Counted from the stretch's first letter, positions 12,430 to 23,576 are shown. The stretch is DNA of 64,000 bases from Aspidapion aeneum (GCA_963576565.1 OY755038.1:179093452-179157451); one strand, 5' to 3'. Notes: generated by a model from the sequence alone, not told the origin. Program-made: numbers and translations.

Positions 12430-12782
12430 CAAATAATTTTAAATCAATAATAATTATTTAGTGTTCAATAGACTGTAATTGGATAAATGAGGCTTTTGTC
12501 AATGTCTACATTGGTAAACTGAATAATAAAGCCAATTTTTGTATTTGAACTAAAATAAAATTATGGCGTTAGCAATTAAAAGTACACCAAATGTTAATTA
12601 AATTTATTGTTAAACTTTATTTAGTTTTTCTATTATTGTGATTTTGATAGGGATTAATGTATCTCCATAGTTTTAAAGCTTTTCGTTGGATATTTGTAAT
12701 TTAGATAAGCAAGGCTTTGTCAATGTATACTATTGTATTCTGACTAATAAAGCTAATTTTGATTTGATTTGATTTGATTTGA
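12430..12782 (+). repeat. Two successive LINE 3' tails
   Basis: Two related segments each run through GGCTTT-GTCAATGT, then an ACTGAATAATAAAGC / ACTAATAAAGC polyadenylation-like word, and end in TTTGTATTTGAAC or three copies of GATTT. This resembles the 3' end of Jockey/CR1-type LINEs with a short repetitive tail. Both are 5'-truncated and non-coding. Confidence 0.5.
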
Positions 12783-12785
12783 ACA

Positions 12786-13219
12786 TTGGCCTGGGCAGCA
12801 TTCGGTAAACTAAACTACATAGGAAAAAATAAAAAATATCCTCAGTACCTTAAAACTCACATATGGATCCCAGACCTCGACAATTACAAAATCAGAAAAA
12901 TTTTACATGTAAAGCTAACAGATGAAAAAATTAATGAATGGATAAGAAATAAAACAAAAGTAAGGGATGTCAGAGGCGAGGTAGCAAAATTAAAATGGAT
13001 TGCCGGTCATAATTTCAGACAGAAAGACGATCGTTGAAACAAATGTATTGTAAACTGAAGACCTTGGGAAAATAAAAGAAGTAGAGGAAGAACTCAAATA
13101 AGATGAGCGGACGATTTAAAGAAACATGCGGGGACTAGATGGATGAACACGGCGACAGACAGAGAAGAGTGGAATCTTGGGGGAGGCCTATGTCCAAAGA
13201 TGGATCGAAGAAGGCTAAA
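12786..13219 (+). pseudogene. LINE reverse transcriptase C-terminal fragment
   Basis: The 83-codon frame starting WAAFGKLNYI and running through EVAKLKWIAGHNFRQKDDR matches the end of insect LINE reverse transcriptases, in which a WAAFGKL segment is normally followed by a long thumb region and then LKWxWAGHVxR. Here about 60-100 residues between the two are missing. After the stop at 13037 the next sequence, in shifted frames, gives RWMNTATDREEWN and GGGLCPKMDRRR, the usual terminal block of the same family. It is therefore a dead, internally deleted, 5'-truncated copy. It sits directly after a GATTT tail of another LINE. The family clade (RTE-like or related) is inferred from the C-terminus only. 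Confidence 0.7.
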
Positions 13220-13570
13220 TAGATAGATAGATTTTAATCTGTCCTCTTACGAATATTTATCGAGGTATTAATTGAAGAGTAACAAAATTTATTTTTAAAT
13301 AAATACTCGATAGCCAATAAAATGTTTAGTTAAAATCTGAGAGCACGGCAGTGCCTCGCCAAGTTCGCGCGCCGTACCATCTTTTCTTGAAACATTTCAG
13401 CCGATATTTGACCTATCTAAAACTCTACTTCGGAATGAGCTACGAAGCTCAAACTTTGCACAGTCGTAGATCTTCATGGAGTTAACAACCCCTCCAAGTT
13501 CATGGAATTCTATACAGTAGTAAAGTAGTTACGAAATTTCAAATAACATCGAAATTGCCACTCATGTATA

Positions 13571-13885
13571 GATAGAGAAATTTAAAAACCCCAAAATTTT
13601 AAATTGCTTCCCTCCCCTATAAATGTAAAGTTGTGTAAAAGTAACATTGCCCACTTCCAGAAACACTCGAGAGCTGAGCTTTGGAAGGCCGATAGGAACT
13701 ATGATAAAACTCTAAAAGAAAATGAAAAATCCCCAAATTTTAAATAACTTCCCTCCCCTATAAATGTAAAGTTATGTAAATTACCATTCTCCACTTCCAG
13801 AAACGCTAGAGAGCTGAGCTTTGGAAGACTGATAGGAACTATAATAAAACTATAGGAAAAAATTTAAAAACATCAAAATTTTAAT
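13571..13885. repeat. Tandem repeat, about 140-bp units, split by the Penelope-like insertion
   Basis: Units share CCCCTATAAATGTAAAGTT, CACTTCCAGAAAC, GAGAGCTGAGCTTTGGAAG and GATAGGAACTAT, then CAAATTTTAAAT. Two units lie here and a further one continues at 15255-15412, after the inserted element. The last unit before the insertion and the first after it overlap by a 13-bp duplication. Confidence 0.85.
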
Positions 13886-14485
13886 GGTGGGTGTGCTTTC
13901 GGGCTGTTCGGCCGTCGTCGTTGGAAATTCATTCTCGACGTTTCGCCATCTCGAGTGGATGGCATCTTCAGGAGATGTTGACTGTTTGTCGGCTTCTCGA
14001 AGACTGGTGGTTAGTCTGTCGCGGACGCAGGTTATATACGCTATGGTGGGCGGGGCGTATATCAGAGCTGCTCGGTGATTGGTCACATTCCCTTGATTCA
14101 GTTTTGTTATTGTAAGCGAGCCGTTTAGTGTTTTTAAGAACCGGTACCCATGTTCTGTTAATTTTAAGAGTTTCTTCAGATCTGTTGAAGTTCTGCTGGT
14201 GTTTATGAATTTCGATTGCTTCTCTATAGAGTCTTGGATAGTATGAAGAGGAGGCGCAGAGAACTTGTGTGTCTTCGAATTTTATTCGGTGGTCTTCATT
14301 GTTTAGTGTGTGGTCTACAACTGCGGTTTTTTCCGTATGTCCGAGTCGACAGTTGGCTTTGTGTTCTTTGATTCTTGTGTTTACGGACCGTTTGGTTGTT
14401 CCGATGTAGACACTTCCACAGGTACAGGGAATGCGGTATACCCCCGAAGAACTTAGTGGGTTCCTTATATCCTTCGCAGATCTCA
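13886..14485 (-). pseudogene. Inverted second copy of the Penelope GIY-YIG region
   Basis: On the minus strand this arm translates to the same GIY-YIG C-terminus as the plus-strand arm, including GVYRIPC, a YIG step and the ending NRTWVPVLKNTKRL, with few substitutions. It lacks the reverse transcriptase altogether and has no start of its own. Its downstream part keeps the ribozyme-like core CTGAAGA that is mutated in the other arm. Confidence 0.75.
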
Positions 14486-14486
14486 G

Positions 14487-15141
14487 TGGACTGAGCAGCC
14501 GCGAAGTTACTTCAAGAGCCTTTCTGCCCTACATCCCTAGAGTGACAGATAGGATCGGACGTATTCTGGGAAAACACAACATAAAAACGATCTTCAAGCC
14601 ATCTAAGAAGATCGAGAACCACCTCAGATCTGCGAAGGATATAAGGAACCCACTAAGTTCTTCGGGGGTATACCGCATTCCCTGTACCTGTGGAAGTGTC
14701 TACATCGGAACAACCAAACGGTCCGTAAACACAAGAATCAAAGAACACAAAGCCAACTGTCGACTCGGACATACGGAAAAATCCGCAGTTGCAGACCACA
14801 CACTAAACAATGAAGACCACCGAATAAAATTCGAAGACACACAAGTTCTCTGCGCCTCCTCTTCATACTATCCAAGACTCTATAGAGAAGCAAACGAAAT
14901 TCATAAACACCAGCAGAACTTTAACAGATCTGAAGAAACTCTTGAAATTAACAGAACATGGGTGCCGGTTCTTAAAAACACTAAACGGCTCGCTTACAAT
15001 AACAAAACTGAATCAAGGGAATGTGACCAATCACCGACCAGCTCTGATATACGCCCCGCCCACCATAGCGTATATAACCTGCGCCCGCGACAGACTAACC
15101 ACCTGTCTTCGAGAAGCCGACAAACAGTCAACATCTCCTGA
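14487..15141 (+). pseudogene. Penelope-like reverse transcriptase end plus GIY-YIG endonuclease (5'-truncated)
   Basis: The open frame reaches back to 14431, but the first 18 codons are read through the antisense left arm, so the real element sequence starts near 14487. Residues LPYIPRVTDRIGRIL and IKTIFKPSKKI are the conserved end of the Penelope reverse transcriptase. GVYRIPC and, 9 residues on, VYIG form the GIY-YIG motif, followed by the arginine-containing RSVNTRIKEH helix and then a VADHTLNNEDH block, all as in the Penelope endonuclease. The protein ends at 15141. The main reverse transcriptase palm is missing, so this copy could not mobilise itself. The nuclease domain looks intact: the enzyme would nick target DNA for reverse transcription. 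Confidence 0.85.
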
Positions 15142-15200
15142 AAATGCCATCCACTCGAGATGGCGAAACGTCGAGAACGAATTTCCAACGACGACGGCCG
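15130..15200 (+). ncRNA. Hammerhead-like core in Penelope tail
   Basis: The tail reads CTGAAAATGCCATC, loop, GATGGCGAAACGTCG; the inverted copy (minus strand, about 13925-13975) keeps CTGAAGA. This is the CUGANGA, extra U, perfect six-bp stem II, GAAA layout of hammerheads, with CGUCG and CGACG able to form stem III. I do not find the expected UH cleavage dinucleotide after stem III, so this is probably a partial or decayed motif. Hammerheads are documented in Penelope-like element termini. Confidence 0.45.
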
Positions 15201-15502
15201 AACAGCCCGAAAGCACATCCACCATTGGACGAAGGCCGCGAAAGCCTTTCACAATCAAAATTTTAATTTACTTTTTTCCCCTATAAATGTAAAGTTATAT
15301 AAATTAAACATTGCCTACTTCCAGGAACACTAGAGAGCTGAACTTTAGAAGGCTGATAGGAACTATGTTAAAACCATAGGAAAATATTTAAAAAAACTCA
15401 AAATTTTAATAAGGCATTGTAATAGTTTTGAACAATATTCCGCATATTTTACTACTTTAAATCTTATGTATTATCCAAATCCTTTAAAAAATGAGTGAAA
15501 TC

Positions 15503-15865
15503 ATAACAAAAACATTTCATGTAAAAAAAGGCAAGTACGCGAAAATTGTATTCCGTAAAAAGAATTGAGATAAAAGTAAAGCCAAGTTCTCCAATACAAA
15601 TTTCAAATTGAATGGTTCTTACTAGTTTGGAAATGTTGTTCTAAACTTGGCTATTACGGCTGCAAATGGCTCTTAGGCATAGTGCTAAATTGAACGTAAA
15701 GAAGTTTGGCTGGAATAGCAAAGTTTAAAAAAACATTTCTAAACAAGTAAGAACCATTCATTTTGAAATTTGTATTGGAGAACTTGGCTTTACTTTTATC
15801 TCAATTCTTTTCACGGAATACCACTTTCGCGTACTTGGCTTTTTTATATGAAATGTTTTTGTTAT
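15503..15865. mobile_element. Foldback MITE, 363 bp
   Basis: The ends ATAACAAAAACATTTCAT and ATGAAATGTTTTTGTTAT are inverted, and the match continues inward through AAGTACGCGAAA, GAATTGAGATAAAAGTAAAG and CCAAGTTCTCCAATACAAATT for about 140 bp per arm. The spacer is about 75 bp. No coding capacity. It would fold into one long hairpin. Confidence 0.85.
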
Positions 15866-15869
15866 AATC

Positions 15870-16660
15870 TACTTTGCTCCATGCTCTATAACAGTAGGTA
15901 CCAACTGTTCTATCATAAGTGCAATCCTCTTTTTTCTCCGGTGGTATACGTGCTACAAAAACGTGTCCAATAAGAGAGATATATAGCTTTGTTGTTGTCA
16001 AATGTAAATTTTTGTCAAATGTTTTTTTTCTTTTTTTCTTTGGGAAATGCTCTATATTATTGCATTTAAAAATAGTACATTATACACCTAGGGACTAAAG
16101 TGGTATTTTAAATCCCGAAACAAAAAGTTTACTATACCCAGTTTAAAGTAACCTTCTTTTTCATTATTGGCTTTTTATACTGGGACTTTTATCCTATTCG
16201 ATCAATGTTCAGTGTTCCTAGAACTCAATTTAAACGTGACCGTAAAAAGTACAGAAATTAAAGAACGCACACAACATTCAATGGCAAGGCCGAAAATCGT
16301 ACTTGGATGGCGCGCATGGTAAGCGTCGTCTTGACCCGCTATACCACGAAGTGATCTGAATTAGTCGTAGGTTCGGTTCTTCTTTAGTATTTGTTCCGAA
16401 ACAGCTCGAAAGAGGCGCTTCAGTTCCGCGTTTATTTCCTTATTCTATTTTATTTAATAATTATCTGTGGTTTGGATTTTCCGTCCCCTTTTATTCAGGT
16501 ACCAAAACCTCTTCTACCGCATTTTATTTCCAGTTCATTTTAAATCTATCTCCTTCGCGTCTTGAAAGTAATCTGTGGTGTCTCTAACCAATTACGCATT
16601 ACTAAATTTTAATTTTTTTGCAGTTTTTGAACAAAAAACAATGAAATTTTGGTCTTACTT
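15870..16660. other. Region upstream of the psq-like exons
   Basis: No clear gene. The part 16290-16450 is less AT-rich (words such as GGATGGCGCGCATG and TTCCGAAACAGCTCG). The phrase CGAAACAGCTC recurs at 17671, downstream of the exon pair. It might hold an untranslated exon of the same gene, but nothing proves it. Confidence 0.3.
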
Positions 16661-16665
16661 TCCAG

Positions 16666-17093
16666 TGTGTAGTAGCTGAGGTTGACAGGCATCCAATCCA
16701 TAGTGTTCCGAGAGATTTAAAGGTAAGTTTTATTATTTTCTTCTTTGAGGATGTGTTGGTATTTTTTCATTGCATAAAGTTTTTGCTGTTTTTAACAAAA
16801 TAAACAATAGTTTGTGTGGTTTTTCTCTTCTTAATGTGACTATCAGACACGGCTCTCTTTAAGACAGCTACTAGACTTATATTCCTGATTTACCCATCAA
16901 CATAATGCAGTATGCACTAAGGATAAATTTATTCCTTATTATTTTTATGTCTTTAACTTATCATACTAAGTACCTATGGGTAATTGTTTTTTTTTATTTT
17001 CAGCTTATATATGGTATGCCACTACTGATGAGCCATATTGCTTCGAAGAATAGCTGCACAAATTACACAACAAGTTTAGGACATACTATTTAA
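16666..17093 (+). CDS. Candidate two-exon remnant with psq-type helix-turn-helix
   Basis: The first exon candidate, 16666-16722, follows TTACTTTCCAG and ends at a strong donor, AAG then GTAAG; it is 57 bp and open in one frame (CVVAEVDRHPIHSVPRDLK). The second starts at 17004 after a T-rich tract and CAG and runs to a stop at 17093, beginning LIYGMPLLMSHIASKN. Joined in phase 0 across a 281-bp intron, the two halves resemble a psq-type helix-turn-helix: AVAEV, xSIRxAA, then YGxPxxTLxxHI. Such domains bind DNA in Pipsqueak-like regulators and in pogo/Tigger transposases. The spacing fits, but conserved hydrophobics are only partly kept and the protein ends soon after, so it may be a decayed gene or coincidence. 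Upstream exons are not identified. Confidence 0.3.
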
Positions 17094-17316
17094 ATCTCAT
17101 GATCTTCGTTAAGCTGCCAAAAAGTCGACATTTAAGAATGATTCTCTTCGAGAACAACTGTTTCATTGAGATGAGTTTATTCACTTATGAGAGATGAGAA
17201 TAGCAAAGTTAAACAAAACAGTTTTTGGTTTTTCAATACATTTGTATGGTTTTTTACCAATCAATTACAATATTTATCATTTTGTGTATGTACTACACTT
17301 CAATAAATTAATTTTT

Positions 17317-17452
17317 AGGCTGGTCCTTAGAACAAGGTAGTAGTAGCTATATACATCGATGTTTCAGTCTCCTGGCGATGAAATAAAGGTGATGAAATCT
17401 GAAAAGGACAAATGAAATGTTGTTACCCACTACCTTGTTCTCAGGACCAGCC
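17317..17452. mobile_element. Short MITE with 25-bp inverted ends
   Basis: The left end AGGCTGGTCCTTAGAACAAG and the right end CTTGTTCTCAGGACCAGCCC are inverted with two mismatches, and GGTAGT/ACTACC extends the match. Total length is about 136 bp. ATTAAT lies just outside each end, possibly the duplicated target. Confidence 0.75.
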
Positions 17453-17469
17453 CGAAGATTAATTTGTTT

Positions 17470-18520
17470 AGTTTTTGTATTATTTGATTTAGTTTTCTGT
17501 GGTATTTGTAAGTTTTTTTTAAATAATAAAATCTTTTAATCAGTTTATTTCTTATAAAGACATTTTATGTCTTTATTAAATATTAACGAATTAAAAATTT
17601 TGCAAAAGCATTCAAAATAAAAAAAATATTGTAAAAGGCGGTTCAAATTTCCCGCCATTCCTTTTAATTCGCGAAACAGCTCAGTAGTGGGCACCACAGA
17701 GTTAATGATCTCTCAAACAGCCGAACTTGCCGATCTCAAACTAACCGGACTGAACCGAAGTCGTTTATCTGTGGTTGTAGTTTCCATGTTAGATCCTTCG
17801 TGGGTGGTACCTCAACTTTGGTACAATAAGACAATCATGGATAGACGAAACAAGGATCTTATGCCTTGAAATAATAATAAATAACATGTTTAACGCAATA
17901 ATACAGCAACAGCCTTTTTAGGAACATAAACCATTTTTAGTTTATGACACACATTTTTCACGAAAACTAAAATTAAGTGCCTTCCTGTTTTCCTAAAGAC
18001 TATTCCTGTTAAAACCGAGTTGTAAGCGGTTTACTTCCCATAAAGTAAAGTTTTTTTAATTCAATTAAATTTGTCTAAGGAAGAGAAACTAAAACTATGA
18101 CAATAACACAAAAAACCATATTTTTGTATACCAAGCTCACACGAGACCAGCAAAATAAAAACTAGCAAACTCTAACACTTACTAGCATTAAAGTCAAAGC
18201 AAAAAATCTGAAAAGGCTCTGTGAAATCTAGAATTACTTAGAGAACAATGAGGGCAATTACTATTTCAAACTTAAAAAGAAATAAAAAATTTGAATCGAA
18301 AAAAAAAGAAAAATGATAAAAAACCGAGAACGATACTGGCTTGATGATTTTTTTAAAAGAAATTGACACAAGATGTACTAAAACTTTCATTCGGGATTCA
18401 TAAGGATTTAATTTGTTTCTCATTACCTCATCCGATTTTTTTCTAGACCTAGCATAGGAAATTTGGTATAAATCTTGACCTATCTGCTGTAGGACATAGT
18501 CGTAGGAGGAGGATGGTTTT
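17470..18520. other. AT-rich stretch, no supported gene
   Basis: Only short unrecognised frames (17687-17869 plus; 18238-18423 minus). The part 17640-17870 is more balanced in composition and contains CGCGAAACAGCTC, also found near 16400. I cannot assign a function. Confidence 0.4.
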
Positions 18521-18526
18521 ACGTCG

Positions 18527-18660
18527 CCTTTAACACCCGGTTCCTGAACCTTTTGGGTGCTTGCTCACGCGTCACATGATCTCAATATGAAATTTTATGA
18601 GTCATGTGACGCATGCGCGGGCACGCACGAGAAAGTAGTAGGTGGGAACCGGGTTTAAGG
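18527..18660. mobile_element. Foldback MITE, about 134 bp
   Basis: CCTTTAACACCCGGTTCC at the left and GGGAACCGGGTTTAAGG at the right are inverted, with a second inner pair GCGTCACATGAT / ATGAGTCATGTGACGC. It adjoins the Jockey-like fragment at 18661, whose reading frame continues right up to the junction, so the MITE seems to have inserted into that LINE. Confidence 0.7.
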
Positions 18661-19045
18661 CCGTTGTCGGGCAAGTTGGCATTGCTCCTGTTCTTCCCAA
18701 ACAGATTAGCCTCTTAATTTTGCTGAATTTAGTCTTATCCGATTTCTGTTCGAATTTTGGCCAATGTGCAACTAACGCCTAAGTAAAATTGGCTAATTAT
18801 CGTTTGGTATATCCAATATACCATTGTTGGTTTTAACCCCTACGTTTCGCCTACGAGTCTGCGGCAGATGGCTTCTCGTTTGCAGTTAACTAAAGTTATC
18901 CCTAAGTACTTCACCTCCTTGGAAAATGTAAGTTGTAAACTGTTCAAAATGTATGAATTTAAATTCAGCTTCCGTGTATTTGTAAACAAAGTTAATGTTC
19001 CTTCGCCGGGATTGAAGACCTTCACTCATACTCCAATTCTTTATT
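18661..19045 (-). pseudogene. Jockey-type LINE reverse transcriptase fragment
   Basis: On the minus strand the translation has NPGEGTLTLFTNTRKL, then TFSKEVKYLGITL, CRRLVGET-stop-GLKP, MVYWIY and, after a frameshift near 18730, IKRLICLGRTGAMPTCPTTA. These are the consecutive conserved blocks after the catalytic palm in Jockey-like LINEs (NPxKTxLxLFTRK, KxVKYLGVxLD, CRRxxGxTWGLKP, VYWIY, RLxCLGITGAMRTTPT). The normally conserved Trp of GETWG is a TAG stop; there are further stops and a frameshift. Both ends are missing. A dead fragment cut by the neighbouring foldback MITE. Confidence 0.8.
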
Positions 19046-19199
19046 ATGCCTAAATGATATAAAATAAATTAACCTTATTTTGATGGTTTTACTTTAGGCG
19101 GGAGCTAATTAATTAAAAAAAAAAAGAAAATTAGCAAGTCACTTCAAAACCAAATGGCAGCTATATTTCGAAAAATTCGTTTTTTTTTTCGATAAGATG

Positions 19200-19790
19200 G
19201 CGCTAAATGGGACCCTATTATAAAAATGTCGAAAATAAAAATGTCGAACCCTAATTTGGTCGAAAATAAAACATTCGAAAATAGAATTGACGAAAATAAT
19301 TTAAACGAAACGTAATTTTGTCGATCCGTAAAATTATCGAAAATAATATAGTCGAAAATAATTTAGACGAATCGTAATTTTGTCGATCCGTAAAAATGTC
19401 GAAACGTAGAAGCATCGAATCGTAAAATGATCGAAACGGAGTTAAGTCGAAACGTAAAAAGCTCGAACCGTAAAAAAGTTGAATTGCAAAAAAGCCGAAT
19501 CGTAAAAAAGTCGAAAAGTAAAAAAATCGAAAAATAAAATAATAGAAAGCAATTCAAGCGAAACGTAATTTTGTCAAACCGTAAAATTCTCGAAAATAAT
19601 TTAAACGAATCATAATATCGTCGATCCGTAAAACTGTCGAAATGTAAAAAAGTGGAAAATTAAACGCGCGATACGCAATGGAGAAGAGACGCAAAATCAT
19701 CGAAACGTAATTATGTCGAAACGTAAAAAGCTCGAACCGTAAAAAAGTCGAATCGGAAACTTGTCGATTCTATAATTAACTCTCCAGGGT
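19200..19790 (+). repeat. Degenerate 16-bp-periodic word array, copy 1
   Basis: Successive units begin TCGAA or CGAA and continue with variants of ACGTAAAAA-G, CCGTAAAAATG or AATAATTTAAA; most are 15-16 bp, about 33 units. The unit variants follow a fixed order that is repeated, reverse-complemented, at 26470-27020, including the landmark CGCGCGATACGCAATGGA. So this is one interspersed element with internal 16-bp periodicity rather than a freely sliding microsatellite. No coding capacity. Confidence 0.8.
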
Positions 19791-19814
19791 GCCAAGTTTG
19801 CTATTACATTATAG

Positions 19815-19898
19815 CGTTGTTTAATGGATCAAACAACGATTATCTGTTATAGTTTAGGGTCACTGCACCACTCCAGGATGCAGTGACCCTAATTATAG
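19815..19898. repeat. Two adjacent hairpins
   Basis: CGTTGTTT and AAACAACG pair over an eight-base loop, directly followed by TTTAGGGTCACTGCA and TGCAGTGACCCTAA over an eleven-base loop, bounded by TATAG/TATAG. Function unknown. Confidence 0.75.
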
Positions 19899-19899
19899 T

Positions 19900-22800
19900 T
19901 TTTTGAGTTAAATCATCTAACGGCCAGGTAAGAAAGCTTGCGAGAGAGAAGATCACTGCATACAACATAAGTTTACATGATGTCCGATTACCAAATAATA
20001 CATTTACATCTAAAAATTGAATTCAAATTTTTAATAATAATATGAAATAAATAATATGACATCATGTGGCGCTTATTTTGCAAAATAAAAAAAAAAAAGT
20101 ACCAAAAAACAATATACAGGGTGTAATTTAAATAGTGTATTAAATTTTAAGGATTGGTGGGTAAGGTCAAAAGGAGACAAAAATTTTAAAACATTATTGT
20201 TTTCAAGTTATAGCATTTTTCAAGTTTAAAGAGTGGAAAAAAACTGTTATTAAACATTACAAATTTGACAATGTCTAATAATTTTGTGATTTATTATCAT
20301 CAAAAAAAAGTTCTATCGCTAATGGTCCTAGGGTAAGTACATCAATTCAACCAAATTAAAATTATTTTTGAACCTTGAGTTTTTTAATGATGGTGAGTTT
20401 TTGTGTAGGTATTATCCGCCTAATAAAAAGTAAAAATAGAAATTTCTAAATTTTGTGGTTGCATATTTTTTGAGTTATGTGTTTCCAAAAATAAAAATAT
20501 TGACCTATTTTTAGCATGCATCGGTTTCTTTAAACTTCTATAATTTTTAAACCGTTTAAGATAATTAGCTGAAACTCGCTATCTGTGAAGAACGATTCAC
20601 AAGTCAAACTTTGATATATTGATAGCCTCATTTCCTAAAAAAGAAGGACAAAGGGTCTATGCCAAAATTATATTTCTGATGAAATCTCAAAATCGGATTT
20701 TTTGTTTTTCTTAATTTTTATAAATTTTTTCTTATGCTATTTATTTACATGTGTGCTAAATTTTACCTTGGGATGATACTAGGATCATAGTTAAAAAATT
20801 TTATTTATATCTTGATGCATATATTGTTTGATATTTTTATTACTATAAAAATTAATATTTATGTTGCACATATTGTTATGAGGCATCCTATTTATGTAGC
20901 ATGTATATTATAAAAACGTGGACACCACGGGCATCTACTTTCGCTACGTTGACATTTAAATAAAGAAACTATTAATTAAAAAACGTACTTACATAATAAC
21001 GGGCTCACAAGAATAATTAAGAACCTGTACATAAATGCCCCCTTTTCGCCCTTTCTCGCTACAATGTTTGATATTGATGAAAATAGTTACATTATTTATC
21101 TCTTAAACAGTGGTTGCGCGTGGAGTCAAACTTTAGGGGTGTACACCAAAAAAATATTGCAGCCACACCCAACAGATAACGCCAAATCTCAGTGCAATAA
21201 TTTAAGCTGCACCTTCAACAGCCATCGGCAACCGGTGGGTGGCATCACGAGGGTGCGGGCGTTATCGATCGCCGCAATTGATTTACAAGAGCATGAACCG
21301 AAGTAATGCCCAGATTCTGTGTACTGTAATATTCTATATTTCGTAATAAGAATGCGACATAACATCAACGGTGCACAGAATTTGGATCCAGTTAAGCGCT
21401 GAGCCGTGGGTAGCCGACCTACCCATCCTCGTTTTAATTAATTCTTAGTTAGTATTCAAGTCCTTTTGGGGTTATTGATACTTTATGATGAAATTATTAA
21501 TTAAAGGATGGTCAGATTTTAATATTTTTTTAAGTAAAATTTGTGAGTGTACACATGTGCACTTAAGGAGGAACCGCCACTGCTCTTAAAATAGTGGCAA
21601 AATCGGCCGAAAGGTAATTAAATATCAGAGGTGACATATTATTTTGACTGATGACTTTTTGTAAAAAACAAAAGTTGCGTAAACATGGCGTTTCGTAGCG
21701 TGTTTTCTCAGTCTGTTTGGCTTTGCGACGTATCTGTTCTGGAAATTAATTTGATTTTACGTAGTAACCGAAATCGAAATGGTAGATTGAAAATCGAAAA
21801 AGAATTGGTTGGTATTTTCCACTTAATGTTGCAACTCCTATGATGACCAAAATCATCCCATGATAGTGATAAATTCCAGAAATGTGACAGAGTGAATGTG
21901 TAATCTTAACTTAGGCGTCGAAATAAGTAAGTAAAAATGATTAAAAATTTTTGAAATAGTATAATTCCAATCACGGCTAATTTATAGGTAAAATTGTCAA
22001 ATAGTTATATTTAAGGTAAAATAAAAAAAAATTAAATTTCAATTTACAAAAATACATTTTTAAATAGGAACCCACTGTCATTCCATGATAAAACTTGGCC
22101 TACATGTAAATAAATAGTCTAGAAAACAAATGTAAACAAATTGAACAAAATAAAAAATCCGTTTTTAAACTGCATCAAAAATAAATTTTGTGGTGAGACC
22201 CCTGCATTTTTTTACAGGAAGGATGCCACTAGGCATACCATAATTAACTTGTAGACCGATAAGACTACACAGCAACTTTTACCTCGATATGCCCAAGACT
22301 TTATGAATAACAAGGGTTTAAAGAAATCAAGTCAGTGCTAAAAAAGATGATATTAAGCATTAAAAAAAATTATTAACTCAAAAACTAGACTGCCAAAAAA
22401 TCAAAAATTTTGCGTTTTTACTTCTTTCTACTTAGTAAAGAATTTGACCAAAAATTATGAAAATCAAAACTGAAAAGGTCCAAACCATTGGTTGATGAGA
22501 TATGGACTTACACCCAATAAAACTAATTTCAGTAGAAATCCGAGGTACACAAATGAAGAGATGTCAAATTGCTCCCTAAATCCAATGTTTTTTTACATAG
22601 CATTACTTAAGTTTGAATTTTTTTATTAGTCACCCGGACTATTTTTCGTTCACCGCAATATTTTTTAAAATAATATTGGTTAGTTTTAATAATAATTAAG
22701 CAAAAAATAGGAATAAAAAAATAAGTACTAGTTTACTTTAAAAAATGATCTTTTTTTTTTATTTTTTATAAAACGCGAAATTGCTAAATTTGGTATTTTT

Positions 22801-23576
22801 TTGCGCGGTTCCATGTAAAGATAATATATAAATTTAAGCATATTGTGATAGGTTAATTCAAAAAATACAATAATTTTCATACAAAATTAAAATCACCACT
22901 AAACTGTTTTGAAGGGAGCCAAATAATCAAAAATTTTAAAAATTACAAATTTAAATTTTGTTGAAAATCTCACTTCTACAGTTTTTATGAAAAAAATTCA
23001 AAATATTTGTTGAGATTGTTATAGAGCGATAGAAAGATACAACTGGCTGTATAAGAGTGAAATAAAAATTGTCCTATATTTGGCAAAAAGTAGGTTACCA
23101 TCAATTTTAAGCTTTAGGGCGTCGCGCCCAGCAAAGCGCTGTTTTTTCTTAACTTCGCATAGAGTCAGTCCTTAATCAGCATTGCAAAGTTATATCAAAA
23201 TCACCCAAAATTTGAATATTTAAAAATTGATTTCCCGACCATTTGTTTTTAAGTGAAATTGTTTGAATGCATGAAAAAAAAAACACGTGTTTTTAGATGC
23301 GGCCTCGGAAGGTTGAAAAATGAAATTTGCAATATCAAATATAAAATAAAAGAACACATTTATCTAGACTGACCAACCGTCCAATTTTGGGCCGGACAAT
23401 CCGGTTTTTTGGACTGCCGCTTGGTTTTTAAAATGTGTCCGGTATTATCCGGTTTTTTTCGAATATGTCCGGTTTTGTCTGGTTTTTTTTTGAAGAAATA
23501 GGTCACTAAGGTATAATAAAATAACGCAATTCCGTTCACATCGGCACATACCATCAAATTAAAAAAATGAAGTATT
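19900..23576. other. Long AT-rich interspersed region, no clear gene
   Basis: ATACAGGGTGTAATT at 20114 looks like a terminus of a mariner-type repeat. 20875-21004 starts TGTTATGAGGCATCC and has AATAAA before ACGTACTTACATAATAA, possibly a solo LTR, unproven. An 80-codon frame at 21064-21306 (MFDIDENSYIIYLLNSGC...) lies in a GC-richer block but has no recognisable motif. 23370-23480 has degenerate CCGGTTTTTTGGAC/TGTCCGGTTTT words typical of hAT remnants. The rest is AT-rich repeat-like DNA. Confidence 0.4.

Larger units (their letters stand above)
13886..15254 (+). mobile_element. Penelope-like element, head-to-head partial copies
   Basis: The left arm (13886 to about 14485) is the near-identical reverse complement of the right arm (about 14627 to 15254), with a unique centre of about 140 bp. 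Both arms carry the GIY-YIG nuclease region; the centre adds the end of the reverse transcriptase. The insertion is flanked by the identical 13-bp TCAAAATTTTAAT (13873-13885 and 15255-15267). Head-to-head, 5'-truncated copies and variable target duplications are known for Penelope-like elements. The right arm keeps about 20 bp more at its outer end than the left. High arm identity indicates a recent insertion. Confidence 0.85.

Noticed and set aside
12214..12432. 72-codon minus frame with Tyr-Ile repeats
   Set aside because: It is translated TA microsatellite.
21064..21306. 80-codon plus frame as a gene
   Set aside because: No motif, no splice context and no homology I recognise; kept only as a remark in the regional entry.
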